This document shows positions 24,295-32,536 of a stretch of 64,000 bases of DNA, piece by piece. The first letter of the stretch is position 1. The number at the start of each line of letters is the position of its first letter. Made by a program: the position numbers and the translations under genes. Below the pieces are notes generated by a model. That model worked only from the letters and a program-made list of their open reading frames with translations, was not told the origin of the DNA and ran no database searches. The stretch is from positions 1-64,000 of the forward strand of contig CAYQTE010000007.1 in NCBI GenBank assembly GCA_964420285.1, read 5' to 3'. This stretch comes from CAYQTE01 sp964420285. GTDB taxonomy: Bacteria; Planctomycetota; Phycisphaerae; Tepidisphaerales; Tepidisphaeraceae.

Positions 24295-25398
24295 ATGCAT
24301 TGCCGCCGTGGCTTCTCCTTCACAGAAGTCCTCTTCGCCGTCATGCTCCTTGGCATCGGCTTCATCATGATTGCGGCCGTGTTCCCCGTCGCCATCCAGC
24401 AAAACCAGGCCACCCTCCAGGAAACCACCGCCCAGGCCGTCGCCAACGACGCCATCAATCAGCTCCGCAACCTGTCGGTCACGTCCGCGGGAACCATTTT
24501 TCAAACGACAAATGGCTCCTACGCGGGGATCAACGTGCCGTTGTGGGCACAACAGTACGGCCTTAATTTCATTGATTCCGCCGACCCCCGCTTCGCCTGG
24601 GTCGCGTTCTATGCCCGCAACAACGGCGAGAATGACGCCCGGCTCATCATTCTTGTACTGCAAAACCACAACTCGACCGTGCAGTCGTCCCCCGCAGTGC
24701 CGCTGCCGCCCGGTATCCTGACGCAGGGCGACACCTACCCTCTTAGCCACTTGCCGTCTACCGCAACTCCGCCGTTTTATGTCGGCCCGCCGATCATACC
24801 GGGATCGCAGGTCAACGACTCGGTTCTCAATACTGGGTCAGCGTCGGCGCAGATGCGTTCACCGGTCATGGCGCCGATTGTCGCTTCGGTCTTCTACAAC
24901 GCCGACGGAACCAGCTCCATCGCCATGAGCGCATTGGACGTAACCAGCTCGACTCCTTTTCCAGGCAATTACGATCAACCCGTTACTTGGGCTGCCCCGG
25001 GGGCGTTCGTGGTCGTCGCCTGGGACGCCGCGGGCGGAATGGCCGGCCGTGTGTTCCGTTTGGGGCAATCGCTTACCCCGAACGAACTGAATTGGGTGGC
25101 GCAATTTGGCGGACCAAGTGTGGGGCCGGGGCTAACTGGGTTTCAACTCGTCCCCGGCTTTGATCTGCGTCAGGACCAGAGCGAATACCGCGGCGTCGTG
25201 GCAAACCTCAAGGGCGTCCCACCGACCGGCGGCCCAACCGTCTATGGCTTGGGCGTCTTCGTCGTCGGCACCCCGACGAACCCGACTCCAGTCGCCGCAA
25301 TAGGCACTACGGCCCCGTTTCTCTATGAATTAACCGGCTGCCCATCCGGCACGGCCCAGGACATCGCCGTCTTTACCGCCACCATCCCATGCAAATGA
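24295..25398 (+). CDS. prepilin-like protein (PilV/GspI-like)
   Basis: A protein of about 367 residues with the short leader MHCRRG followed by FSFTEVLFAVMLLGIGFIMIAAVFP, the PilV/GspI-type pattern with Glu at +5. The frame is open back to a GTG at 24109 and an ATG at 24211, but that region consists of repeat arms (24078-24173) and a CATTGTCCATTGTCCATT repeat (24269-24300), and none of the starts has a clear ribosome site. I prefer 24295 because it gives a normal leader. The mature part is rich in Thr, Pro and Gly with a C-terminal FVVGTPTNPTPVAAIG segment. It overlaps the next gene by ATGA. Confidence 0.78.
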   Translation: MHCRRGFSFTEVLFAVMLLGIGFIMIAAVFPVAIQQNQATLQETTAQAVANDAINQLRNLSVTSAGTIFQTTNGSYAGINVPLWAQQYGLNFIDSADPRFAWVAFYARNNGENDARLIILVLQNHNSTVQSSPAVPLPPGILTQGDTYPLSHLPSTATPPFYVGPPIIPGSQVNDSVLNTGSASAQMRSPVMAPIVASVFYNADGTSSIAMSALDVTSSTPFPGNYDQPVTWAAPGAFVVVAWDAAGGMAGRVFRLGQSLTPNELNWVAQFGGPSVGPGLTGFQLVPGFDLRQDQSEYRGVVANLKGVPPTGGPTVYGLGVFVVGTPTNPTPVAAIGTTAPFLYELTGCPSGTAQDIAVFTATIPCK

Positions 25399-27155
25399 GC
25401 CACAAGACAAAGAAATTTTCACCGCAGAGACGCCGGGATCGCAGAGCGTTCATTCTGACGCGATCGGTCTCTCCGCGTCCTTGGCGACTCTGCGGTAAAC
25501 ATTCTTATTCCCCCGGCTTCACCCTCGTCGAGGTCATGATCTCCATCGCACTCATGCTCGTGCTCATGATCGGGATCAACCAGGTCTTCAAAGCCACCGG
25601 CCAGGCCATCGGCGCCGGCAACGCCGTCGCCAGCATTGCCCGCGACGCCCGCGAATCCTCCACCAATATCTTCGACGATCTCAACCACGTCTCCCCCGAT
25701 TGCCCCATGTTCTTCATCAACGAGACGGCCGTCGCCCAATACAAAAACCAGGCCGACTACGCCTCCAACGCCTACGGCCCGCAGCCGCTCAACCGCACGG
25801 ATGTGGGCAAAACGGTCTCCCTCCTGATGGACCCCGACCGCGGCCACTACGCCTCGACGATGGGCTTCTTCGCCTCCGGCAATTTCACCCGCCATACGGC
25901 GCCGGATGGTTATGTCGCGCCGCTTTCCAACGGGGCCGCTCAGGATGCGTTTGTCTGGTATGGGCATGTCGCGCAGCCACTCAACAGTGTCATCGCCTCG
26001 GGCAATCCCACCAACGACAATCCACCGAATTACAATGGCCCGCAGGATTTCATCCCCGGATTCGATCCAAATAGCGCCCAGGGCTATTTTGCCGCCGATT
26101 GGGTATTGGGTCGACAAGTCACGCTTCTGAGCGGTGGCGCTGAAGCGTCGGTCCAGGCGAAAGATCCTGGCCTTCAGTTTCAGCCCACGGCCGCCCTGCA
26201 AGGCACGCCTGCACCATACGGCGGTACGCCGCCAAACGTAACGCCGCTGGGATATGACGTTCAAGTGCCCGTCGCCTTCTCATCGCCGCCGACCGGCTCG
26301 CAGTTCCCCAACTGGGTTAGCGAGCAATCCCGCTGTGACATGGGCGCGGCCACTCTCGACCAGATGCGCAATCGCATACGCGATGCCTACATCGCCGACA
26401 GCAACAGTGCGGGAATACTTACCGCCCCGTGGTGGACGCCGTTTGTTTTCACGGTCGGCCCAACAAATTGGCAAGGTCTGATGGCAAGCGGCGGCCCAAT
26501 AGCGTGGCAGCAGGTGCCCAGCCGCCCGGCGTCGTATTTGCCAGTGTTCCGTTACGAGATCAATACCCTCTATCAGCCGCCGGTGGATGCCACGGCCATG
26601 GCGCGCATCACGCCGTATCTGATGGCCCATGCCTCGCAGTTCATTGTCGAATACGCCGGGGATTACGTTCAGCAGAACCCCGCCGGCGGCGCTCTGACCG
26701 GCGCTGGACCTGATGGGCAACTCGACTACTTCTACGATGCCACCGGCACCAAGCGAATCCGGTGGTACGGCCTGCCGCGCTATGATGCGGCCGTACCGCA
26801 TACGTCCGCAACGATCGCCGGCGGCGGGCTTGGCCTGAACGGGTATTTTCCGGATGTCATTCCGTTGCGTGATTTTCTGTACATGATGAGTCCGTTTGGC
26901 AATGGGACCAGCCCCGGTTACTACACACTGCCGTTCAGCCCGGAGAAATACGTCAGCTTCCCGGTCGCCGCCGATTACGCCGCCGCATTTACATCGCCCA
27001 ATTACGTTGCCGGCACGACGGGCGACCCCATGTACACCTGTGTCTGGACGAACAACACGCCGTGGATGATTCGGATCTTGGTGAAAGTGGACGATCCCAA
27101 CGGCCAACTGCAGGGCGGGCCGTGGTTTGAATACATCTTCACGCTCAGGAAGTAG
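25395..27155 (+). CDS. prepilin-like protein (PilW/GspJ-like) with repeat in leader
   Basis: A 586-residue protein. The ATG at 25395 overlaps the previous stop. The 40-residue leader runs through a hairpin repeat (25417-25500; residues FSPQRRRDRRAF and SVSPRPWRLCGK) before the cleavage site G|FTLVEVMISIALMLVLMIG. No alternative start codon exists in frame between the repeat and the cleavage site, so the repeat must be translated. The mature part has QVFKATGQAIGAGNAVASIA (helix), then a long variable beta-rich region ending in FEYIFTLRK. This is much longer than usual PilW/GspJ (about 200-350). Confidence 0.82.
   Translation: MSHKTKKFSPQRRRDRRAFILTRSVSPRPWRLCGKHSYSPGFTLVEVMISIALMLVLMIGINQVFKATGQAIGAGNAVASIARDARESSTNIFDDLNHVSPDCPMFFINETAVAQYKNQADYASNAYGPQPLNRTDVGKTVSLLMDPDRGHYASTMGFFASGNFTRHTAPDGYVAPLSNGAAQDAFVWYGHVAQPLNSVIASGNPTNDNPPNYNGPQDFIPGFDPNSAQGYFAADWVLGRQVTLLSGGAEASVQAKDPGLQFQPTAALQGTPAPYGGTPPNVTPLGYDVQVPVAFSSPPTGSQFPNWVSEQSRCDMGAATLDQMRNRIRDAYIADSNSAGILTAPWWTPFVFTVGPTNWQGLMASGGPIAWQQVPSRPASYLPVFRYEINTLYQPPVDATAMARITPYLMAHASQFIVEYAGDYVQQNPAGGALTGAGPDGQLDYFYDATGTKRIRWYGLPRYDAAVPHTSATIAGGGLGLNGYFPDVIPLRDFLYMMSPFGNGTSPGYYTLPFSPEKYVSFPVAADYAAAFTSPNYVAGTTGDPMYTCVWTNNTPWMIRILVKVDDPNGQLQGGPWFEYIFTLRK
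25417..25500. repeat. family E hairpin in a prepilin leader
   Basis: The arms TTTCACCGCAGAGACGCC (from 25417) and GGCGACTCTGCGGTAAA (to 25499) are inverted, with further pairing inside. It is read in frame in the leader of the PilW-like protein. A longer copy is at 27166-27316. Confidence 0.8.
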
Positions 27156-27165
27156 CCGGGGGAAT

Positions 27166-27316
27166 TTTCACCGCAGAGGCGCCAAGTACGCAGAGGAAGC
27201 CATGCAGAATGTGAAGTCAAATCCGACTGATAACACTAAACCAGCGAGGCAATTTGCGCATTGTTCGTTGATCGGACTCCCCCAATCCTCCGCGTCCTCT
27301 GCGCTCTCCGCGGTTA
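27166..27316. repeat. family E inverted repeat before the large pseudopilin gene
   Basis: The left arm starts at 27166 (TTTTCACCGCAGAGGCGCC) and the right arm ends at about 27316 (GCGCTCTCCGCGGTTA). It lies directly upstream of the ATG at 27319, and the frame of the downstream gene is open through the entire element. Confidence 0.78.
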
Positions 27317-27318
27317 TA

Positions 27319-30300
27319 ATGCATTCTTCCCGCCGCCGGGGTTCGGTTCTCATTCTCGTGGTGGTGCTGCTGGTGCTGCTGGCGCTGATCGGGACGGCCT
27401 ACATCTCCAGCGCCCGCACCGACCGCGTGGCCTCCAACACCAGCCTGCAAAACCTCAACATCAACCTCCTGGCCGACTCCGTCGCCGCCGCCGCCGAGGG
27501 AATGGGCGTACAGGCCAATACCAGCATCAACGGCCCCGCGAACCCCGTCTCCAGCGCCACCACCGGGCTGGCCGACCGCGTGCCGTCCTTCGGCCTGGGC
27601 GGCGCCTTTCCCGGCGGCGTTGCTTATTGGGCATCGCTGACGAACGCATTCCAAGGCGGCACGGCCTTTGAAGACCCCGGTTACTCTCCAACGCTGTGGC
27701 AAGCCCTGCCCCAATCCACGGCGGCCCCCAACGCACCGCCGTCGAACAATGGCGTGCTTGATCTCTACGCTCCAGTGACCGGCCAGCTATATCCCGACGT
27801 GGTCTCGCCATTCAACCAGATATTGGTCAACCGGCCGCAGAATGTCGTGCCGACGTTCGTTCCGATCTATCGCGGCCCAACCCCGCCAGCGATCAATCCG
27901 CTGCATCCGGCGTTACTCATCAATCTTGGCGGCACCTACGTTCCGGTCCTAGCCGGCGACGCCGACGGCGACGGGATTGCCGACTGCCTGCTATGGCGAA
28001 TCCCCAACGGCTACATCAACGGCGTGCAGTATTACGCCGGCGTCCGCATCATCGACAACAACGCCGCCGTCAATGTCAACACCGCCTTTAGTCGGGATTA
28101 CGACTATGTCGCCGGTGGGGCGTCCCCGCCTCCTGTGGCGCCAAATTACGGGTTCTTCCGATCGGGAACCGGACTGTTCGAGTTGCTGTCCAGCTATGTT
28201 CCGGCCGGTCCCGTGCAAGCGCTGCCAACCAGCGAGATCGACAAGCTGACCAGCTATACGTGGACCGGCATCCCGAGCCCCGCCTGGCCCAACGGCATTC
28301 AGCCGTTGACAATAGGGGATTACGGGAAGTTGATCCTCGCGTCCCGGATTGGCAATCCGCTAAACTGGAATGGCGATGTGGCTCAGGCGATTCCGCGCAG
28401 CGACAGCGCTGAACTGGCCAACGGATTCTGCGTTGTGAGCCCGCAGACCAGCGCCGGACAAAGAGCGTCCTTGCTAGAGGCGCTGCTCGCCCCGTCGATC
28501 GTCGCCCCGGAGCATGTCGGACCATATTCGGCGGATACGAGCCTTACGTCGGTTTCAAGTTGGTACGCCAACAACTTCGCCGGGATGAATGTCCCCACGA
28601 CGCCGTCAGCCGTGTCCCCGCGTCCGATCCTGACCACTCGCAATCCCACATCGAATGCCATCAACCCGAAATTCGAGTCGACGGGGACCGTCGGTGGTCC
28701 GACCTCGCCGCTGGTTCCGGGCATGCTTCCTTATGTGGCCAGCACCAAGAGCATTCCCAACTCGTACGGCACAACGACAAACGCGGCACCGGGATGGCAA
28801 CAGGGGACGCAGTACAGCCTTAACGACATCGTTTCCAGTGGCGGCATGACGTACATCAGCGTCGCGAACGGCAACACGGGCAACAATCCGTTGGACACGG
28901 TCCCGGCCGACAAAATGTATCAATGGTGGAAACGTCAACCCTGGCATCCCATCGCCGGCAAAACCAGTGTGAACACGGCCACGTTCCGCGACCTCTGGCG
29001 GGCGTATTGGATGGCGATGTGCAATCCCAGCGCGCCGAACCAGCCCGCAGTCAACCTCGCCCTCGGGTATAACAGTAACTCCACTGCGTCGCAGAATTAC
29101 GATCCTTATCAGGTCATGTCGCCCGTTTCCGGCGGCTACAATCCGTTCTACAGTACCGCAATCGTCAAGGCCGGGGCGCAATCATCCACACTGACCCAGG
29201 CCATGTTCCGATCCAGCTTGCGCGATGATCGCTACACCGGGTTTGCCGTCGGCGGCACAAACTCGATCAATGGCCCCGGCGGCGCGAGCGTCAATCGGTT
29301 CGATCCGCAGAACATGATGCTCCTCCGCGCGGCGCTGGCGGCCGTCAATACTCTGGCCATGCGCTCCGGCGGGTACAACAAAGATCTCAACGCTCCGGCC
29401 GGCACGCTATTTCCCGCCGTCGTCAGCCGCACGATCACGCTCAATGCCAATGTTGACCAGGTTGCTCTTGCGGCCGGCACTCCGCAGACTCCGACAAGCC
29501 CCGGCGGAACGGCCGTCATGCCGGTCACTGTTCAGGTCTACAGCACCGCGCCCCAGCCATACATCACCGAGGTTTTTGTCGACACGGATGAGACGGCCGG
29601 CGCGCAGAACGACCCCAACTCGAACGGTACCAGCGGCAACCCCAAGGGATACATTGCCATTGAGTTGTACAACCCCTGCTCCGCGCCGGTGAATATCAAC
29701 GGCTGGCAACTGGCCGTGCTGGATCGCCGCGTTGCTTCCGGGACTCCTGCGCCCTCTCCGGCGATCGGGGTCACTTCGACATACCCCAACATGACAATTG
29801 ACGCGAATCCGGCTTCAACACTGGCCGGCCAGTACATCGGCGCGCTGGCGCCGACGGCGACCGGCATCGCGGCGGGCACACCGGAAACGACTATTCTGCC
29901 GTATCACTATCTGGTTCTGGAGAACTTCAACCCCGCCGGTTCCACCGGCAACGATGCCCAGTTTCGTCCCAGCGTGCTGCACCTGCCCACAACGGGCACG
30001 CTTCAGAATGCGACCAACGTGACGAACTACCCCAACGCCGCCTCACTTTACGTGCCCAATCTCGACTACGCGATCAACGATACGACCACGCGGACACCTG
30101 CCGTGAACGTCCCCGGCGGGGAACTGGTCCTCCTGCGGCCGCGCATGAATGATCTGGGCGGCAACCCCGTCTATACCAGTTGCGACGATCCGGACAATCT
30201 CTACAACGAAGGCACACTGAGCGCGCCCAATCTTTGCCAGATGGTTCCGGTGGATTCGTTCGATTTTACTGGCATCTCGCAGATGACCAGCAAGACGGCC

Positions 30301-31965
30301 CCCAATTACAGTTACATCCATTACGTGCGCGCCACAGACAATCCCACCGCCACGACGCACTTTGGATATTGGCGGTGCGTCTGGCCGGGTCGCTATGACG
30401 GGACGCAGGGATCGGGCACGACGATCACCCCGCGACAGGAGACGGTGGATTTCAGTTCCAGTGAGGCGGCTGGTGATACCACGCAGACGCCGGCAGTGCC
30501 CTGGGCTCCGATTACGCTGACCACTCCCGCGGCCTTCGGCGTGCCCGGATATCCGACCAGCTACAACGCCTTTGCGCCGATGATGTTCGGCGACTACCGC
30601 ATGCCGGGGCCGAATCCGCTGACCAACGGCACGGCCGCGCAATTCCCGTACGGCGGCTTTGCCCGCGACGGCGATTTGCTTCAGGTTCCGTTTGTCGGGG
30701 CTTACACGGTCTTCCTCCCCGGGAATTTCCGCGGCAACGTCGTCTGGCCGGCGTCGTTTCTGGAAATGAACTCGTTGCCGATGGATGTCAGTTTCTCCGA
30801 TGACTGCGATTCGCTGGCCGGCGCTTCCGATGACCCGGTCGAGAACGTCGGCCGATTCTGCCCTATTTTCAACAGCAACGGAACGCCCGTGGCGTTTGCC
30901 GTCGGCCAAACGCTCGGGCAGCCGTCGACTACGCAGATACCTGACCCCGCGTACCGATTCGAGACCAATCAGGGCGGCAATACGTTTAACGGGTGGGGGA
31001 TCATGATTACCGGAGGGAGTCCGGGCGCGGGCGCCTTCGGCAAAATATCCGGTTACAACGACGCGGCCGTTACCCCTAGTCCGAATACTCTTCTCATGTC
31101 AACGCAGCCTTTGAACAGCACATTCGGCACGCCTGGCTCCTATATGCTTACGCCGCCGGGCGGCACAAACGGCGCCGCCTACTACTGGACGGGCAACATT
31201 TTCAGTTATCTTACGGTCACAGACCCGTCGGACGACTATCTTCCCAACGTCGATCCAGGGGCCAATGTGCAGTCGCCCCAATTTGGCTCTGCGGCATACA
31301 CGCTGACCCTGCCGACTATCAGTTCGCCGTTCCCCGTGAACAACGACGATTTCACGAAGAATGGCGATCAGACGCAGGAACACACGATCGGCGTGGACGG
31401 GCTGATTAACATCAACACGGCGTCGGCCAAGGTGTTGTCGATGCTGCCGTGGGTGCCCGGCGACCCGAACGGCATTGACGAAACGATCGGTCAGGCGATT
31501 GTCGCCGATCGCGCGAACGGGCCGTACAACAACATCATGGACCTGGCGCGCGTCATGGTGCAGGTGTCGGTGCCGCCTCACCAGTCAGTCTGGCTTCCCC
31601 TGTCACTGATTCGCTCAAATGGCGGCGTGAATCCCGCGCCGCCGACGTCGGCCGAGGGAAACGTCATCAATGCGGCGGGCGATCCGCTGTTCCTCAATGA
31701 CAATAGCCTTCGGTTCAGCGGCATGCCCTATGTTCCGCCGGTGGGCGATTTCCAGACGCAGTTTTTGGCGATTGATCGGGTGAGCAATTTGATCACGACG
31801 CGGTCGGATTCGTTTACGGTGTATGTGGTGGTGGAGGGGTGGACGAATCCCGGAACGCCGACGGCCGCACTTGTCAGCACCCGGCGGGTGGGTTACATCC
31901 TGGACCGCAGCGGCATCACACCGACGAATTCCTCGCCGAAGCTGATTGCGATTCCGGGGAATTGA
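27319..31965 (+). CDS. giant GspK/PilX-like pseudopilin with lamin-tail domain
   Basis: A protein of about 1548 residues. After a basic start (MHSSRRRGSVLILVVVLLVLL) there is one N-terminal TM helix, with no Glu at +5, as in GspK. A GspK-like part has DADGDGIADCLLWR (Ca-binding-like, about 213) and AGVRIIDNNAAVNVNTAF. Around 745-960 there is a lamin-tail-like domain (PYITEVFVDTDE; YIAIELYNPCSAPVNINGWQ). Near 1360-1420 it has a helix-hairpin-helix typical of GspK (GLININTASAKVLSMLPWVP, then GPYNNIMDLARVM). GspK is usually about 330 residues. The frame is open upstream to 27127. The stop codon is the first TGA of a repeat array. Confidence 0.82.
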   Translation: MHSSRRRGSVLILVVVLLVLLALIGTAYISSARTDRVASNTSLQNLNINLLADSVAAAAEGMGVQANTSINGPANPVSSATTGLADRVPSFGLGGAFPGGVAYWASLTNAFQGGTAFEDPGYSPTLWQALPQSTAAPNAPPSNNGVLDLYAPVTGQLYPDVVSPFNQILVNRPQNVVPTFVPIYRGPTPPAINPLHPALLINLGGTYVPVLAGDADGDGIADCLLWRIPNGYINGVQYYAGVRIIDNNAAVNVNTAFSRDYDYVAGGASPPPVAPNYGFFRSGTGLFELLSSYVPAGPVQALPTSEIDKLTSYTWTGIPSPAWPNGIQPLTIGDYGKLILASRIGNPLNWNGDVAQAIPRSDSAELANGFCVVSPQTSAGQRASLLEALLAPSIVAPEHVGPYSADTSLTSVSSWYANNFAGMNVPTTPSAVSPRPILTTRNPTSNAINPKFESTGTVGGPTSPLVPGMLPYVASTKSIPNSYGTTTNAAPGWQQGTQYSLNDIVSSGGMTYISVANGNTGNNPLDTVPADKMYQWWKRQPWHPIAGKTSVNTATFRDLWRAYWMAMCNPSAPNQPAVNLALGYNSNSTASQNYDPYQVMSPVSGGYNPFYSTAIVKAGAQSSTLTQAMFRSSLRDDRYTGFAVGGTNSINGPGGASVNRFDPQNMMLLRAALAAVNTLAMRSGGYNKDLNAPAGTLFPAVVSRTITLNANVDQVALAAGTPQTPTSPGGTAVMPVTVQVYSTAPQPYITEVFVDTDETAGAQNDPNSNGTSGNPKGYIAIELYNPCSAPVNINGWQLAVLDRRVASGTPAPSPAIGVTSTYPNMTIDANPASTLAGQYIGALAPTATGIAAGTPETTILPYHYLVLENFNPAGSTGNDAQFRPSVLHLPTTGTLQNATNVTNYPNAASLYVPNLDYAINDTTTRTPAVNVPGGELVLLRPRMNDLGGNPVYTSCDDPDNLYNEGTLSAPNLCQMVPVDSFDFTGISQMTSKTAPNYSYIHYVRATDNPTATTHFGYWRCVWPGRYDGTQGSGTTITPRQETVDFSSSEAAGDTTQTPAVPWAPITLTTPAAFGVPGYPTSYNAFAPMMFGDYRMPGPNPLTNGTAAQFPYGGFARDGDLLQVPFVGAYTVFLPGNFRGNVVWPASFLEMNSLPMDVSFSDDCDSLAGASDDPVENVGRFCPIFNSNGTPVAFAVGQTLGQPSTTQIPDPAYRFETNQGGNTFNGWGIMITGGSPGAGAFGKISGYNDAAVTPSPNTLLMSTQPLNSTFGTPGSYMLTPPGGTNGAAYYWTGNIFSYLTVTDPSDDYLPNVDPGANVQSPQFGSAAYTLTLPTISSPFPVNNDDFTKNGDQTQEHTIGVDGLININTASAKVLSMLPWVPGDPNGIDETIGQAIVADRANGPYNNIMDLARVMVQVSVPPHQSVWLPLSLIRSNGGVNPAPPTSAEGNVINAAGDPLFLNDNSLRFSGMPYVPPVGDFQTQFLAIDRVSNLITTRSDSFTVYVVVEGWTNPGTPTAALVSTRRVGYILDRSGITPTNSSPKLIAIPGN

Positions 31966-32536
31966 CAGGGTGACAGGGTGACAGGGTGACAAGGTGACAA
32001 GGTGACAGGGTGACAAGGTGACAGGGTGACAGGGTGAAACGCGTGGGGGGCTTTGGATGGAGGGCTTGTGGCGGCAAGAATTCGGTCGCATCGGGATCTG
32101 GAGGTCTTTCAGCGGGGGATGGAAGCTGCGATGGCCTTGTTTGAGTCGACCAAGGCATTTCCGGCGGAGGAAAGGTATTCGTTGACCGATCAGATGCGGC
32201 GCTCGTCGCGGTCTGTATGTGCGAACGTCGCCGAGGCATGGCGCAAACGCCGGTACGGGCCGGCATTTATAAGCAAGCTCTCGGATGCCGAAGCGGAAGC
32301 GGCCGAGACGCAGGTATGGATCGAATTCGCGGTCAAATGCGACTACATCGCGCCGCAAGCCGCTCGCCCCCTGTACAAGGCCTATGAGGGCATCACCCGC
32401 ACCATCGTCGGAATGATCAACCATCCCGAAACCTGGTTGCTCAACCCTCTTCCCAAATAGCCTCGTCGTCACCCAGTCACCTTGTCACCAAGTCACCTTG
32501 TCACCAAGTCACCCAGTCACCTTGTCACCAAGTCAC
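31963..32536. mobile_element. bracketed element: inverted GTGAC arrays around a four-helix-bundle gene
   Basis: The left array (31963-32036) holds about nine GTGACARG units. The right array (32466-32536) is the inverse (GTCACCTTGTCACCAA units). Between them lies a gene for a four-helix-bundle protein. The first TGA of the left array is the stop codon of the pseudopilin gene. The last TCA of the right array is, on the minus strand, the stop codon of argS. No transposase is present, so calling it mobile is an inference from the structure. Confidence 0.5.
32068..32460 (+). CDS. four-helix-bundle protein (23S rRNA intervening-sequence family)
   Basis: A protein of about 130 residues of the small four-helix-bundle family first found in 23S rRNA intervening sequences (TIGR02436-like; also related to Avd of diversity-generating retroelements). 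Typical segments are RSHRDLEVFQRGMEAA, LTDQMRRSSRSVCANVAEAW and SDAEAEAAETQVWIEFA. I use GTG at 32068, where GGAGGG lies close upstream; TTG at 32053 is an alternative. No rRNA or reverse transcriptase is near. Both sides are octamer repeat arrays in opposite orientation, so the gene is the sole cargo of that element. Its biochemical role is unknown; relatives bind nucleic acid or RT partners. Confidence 0.87.
   Translation: MAARIRSHRDLEVFQRGMEAAMALFESTKAFPAEERYSLTDQMRRSSRSVCANVAEAWRKRRYGPAFISKLSDAEAEAAETQVWIEFAVKCDYIAPQAARPLYKAYEGITRTIVGMINHPETWLLNPLPK

Noticed and set aside
32068..32460. Possible diversity-generating retroelement because the four-helix-bundle protein resembles Avd.
   Set aside because: No reverse transcriptase, template repeat or variable repeat is visible within the window.
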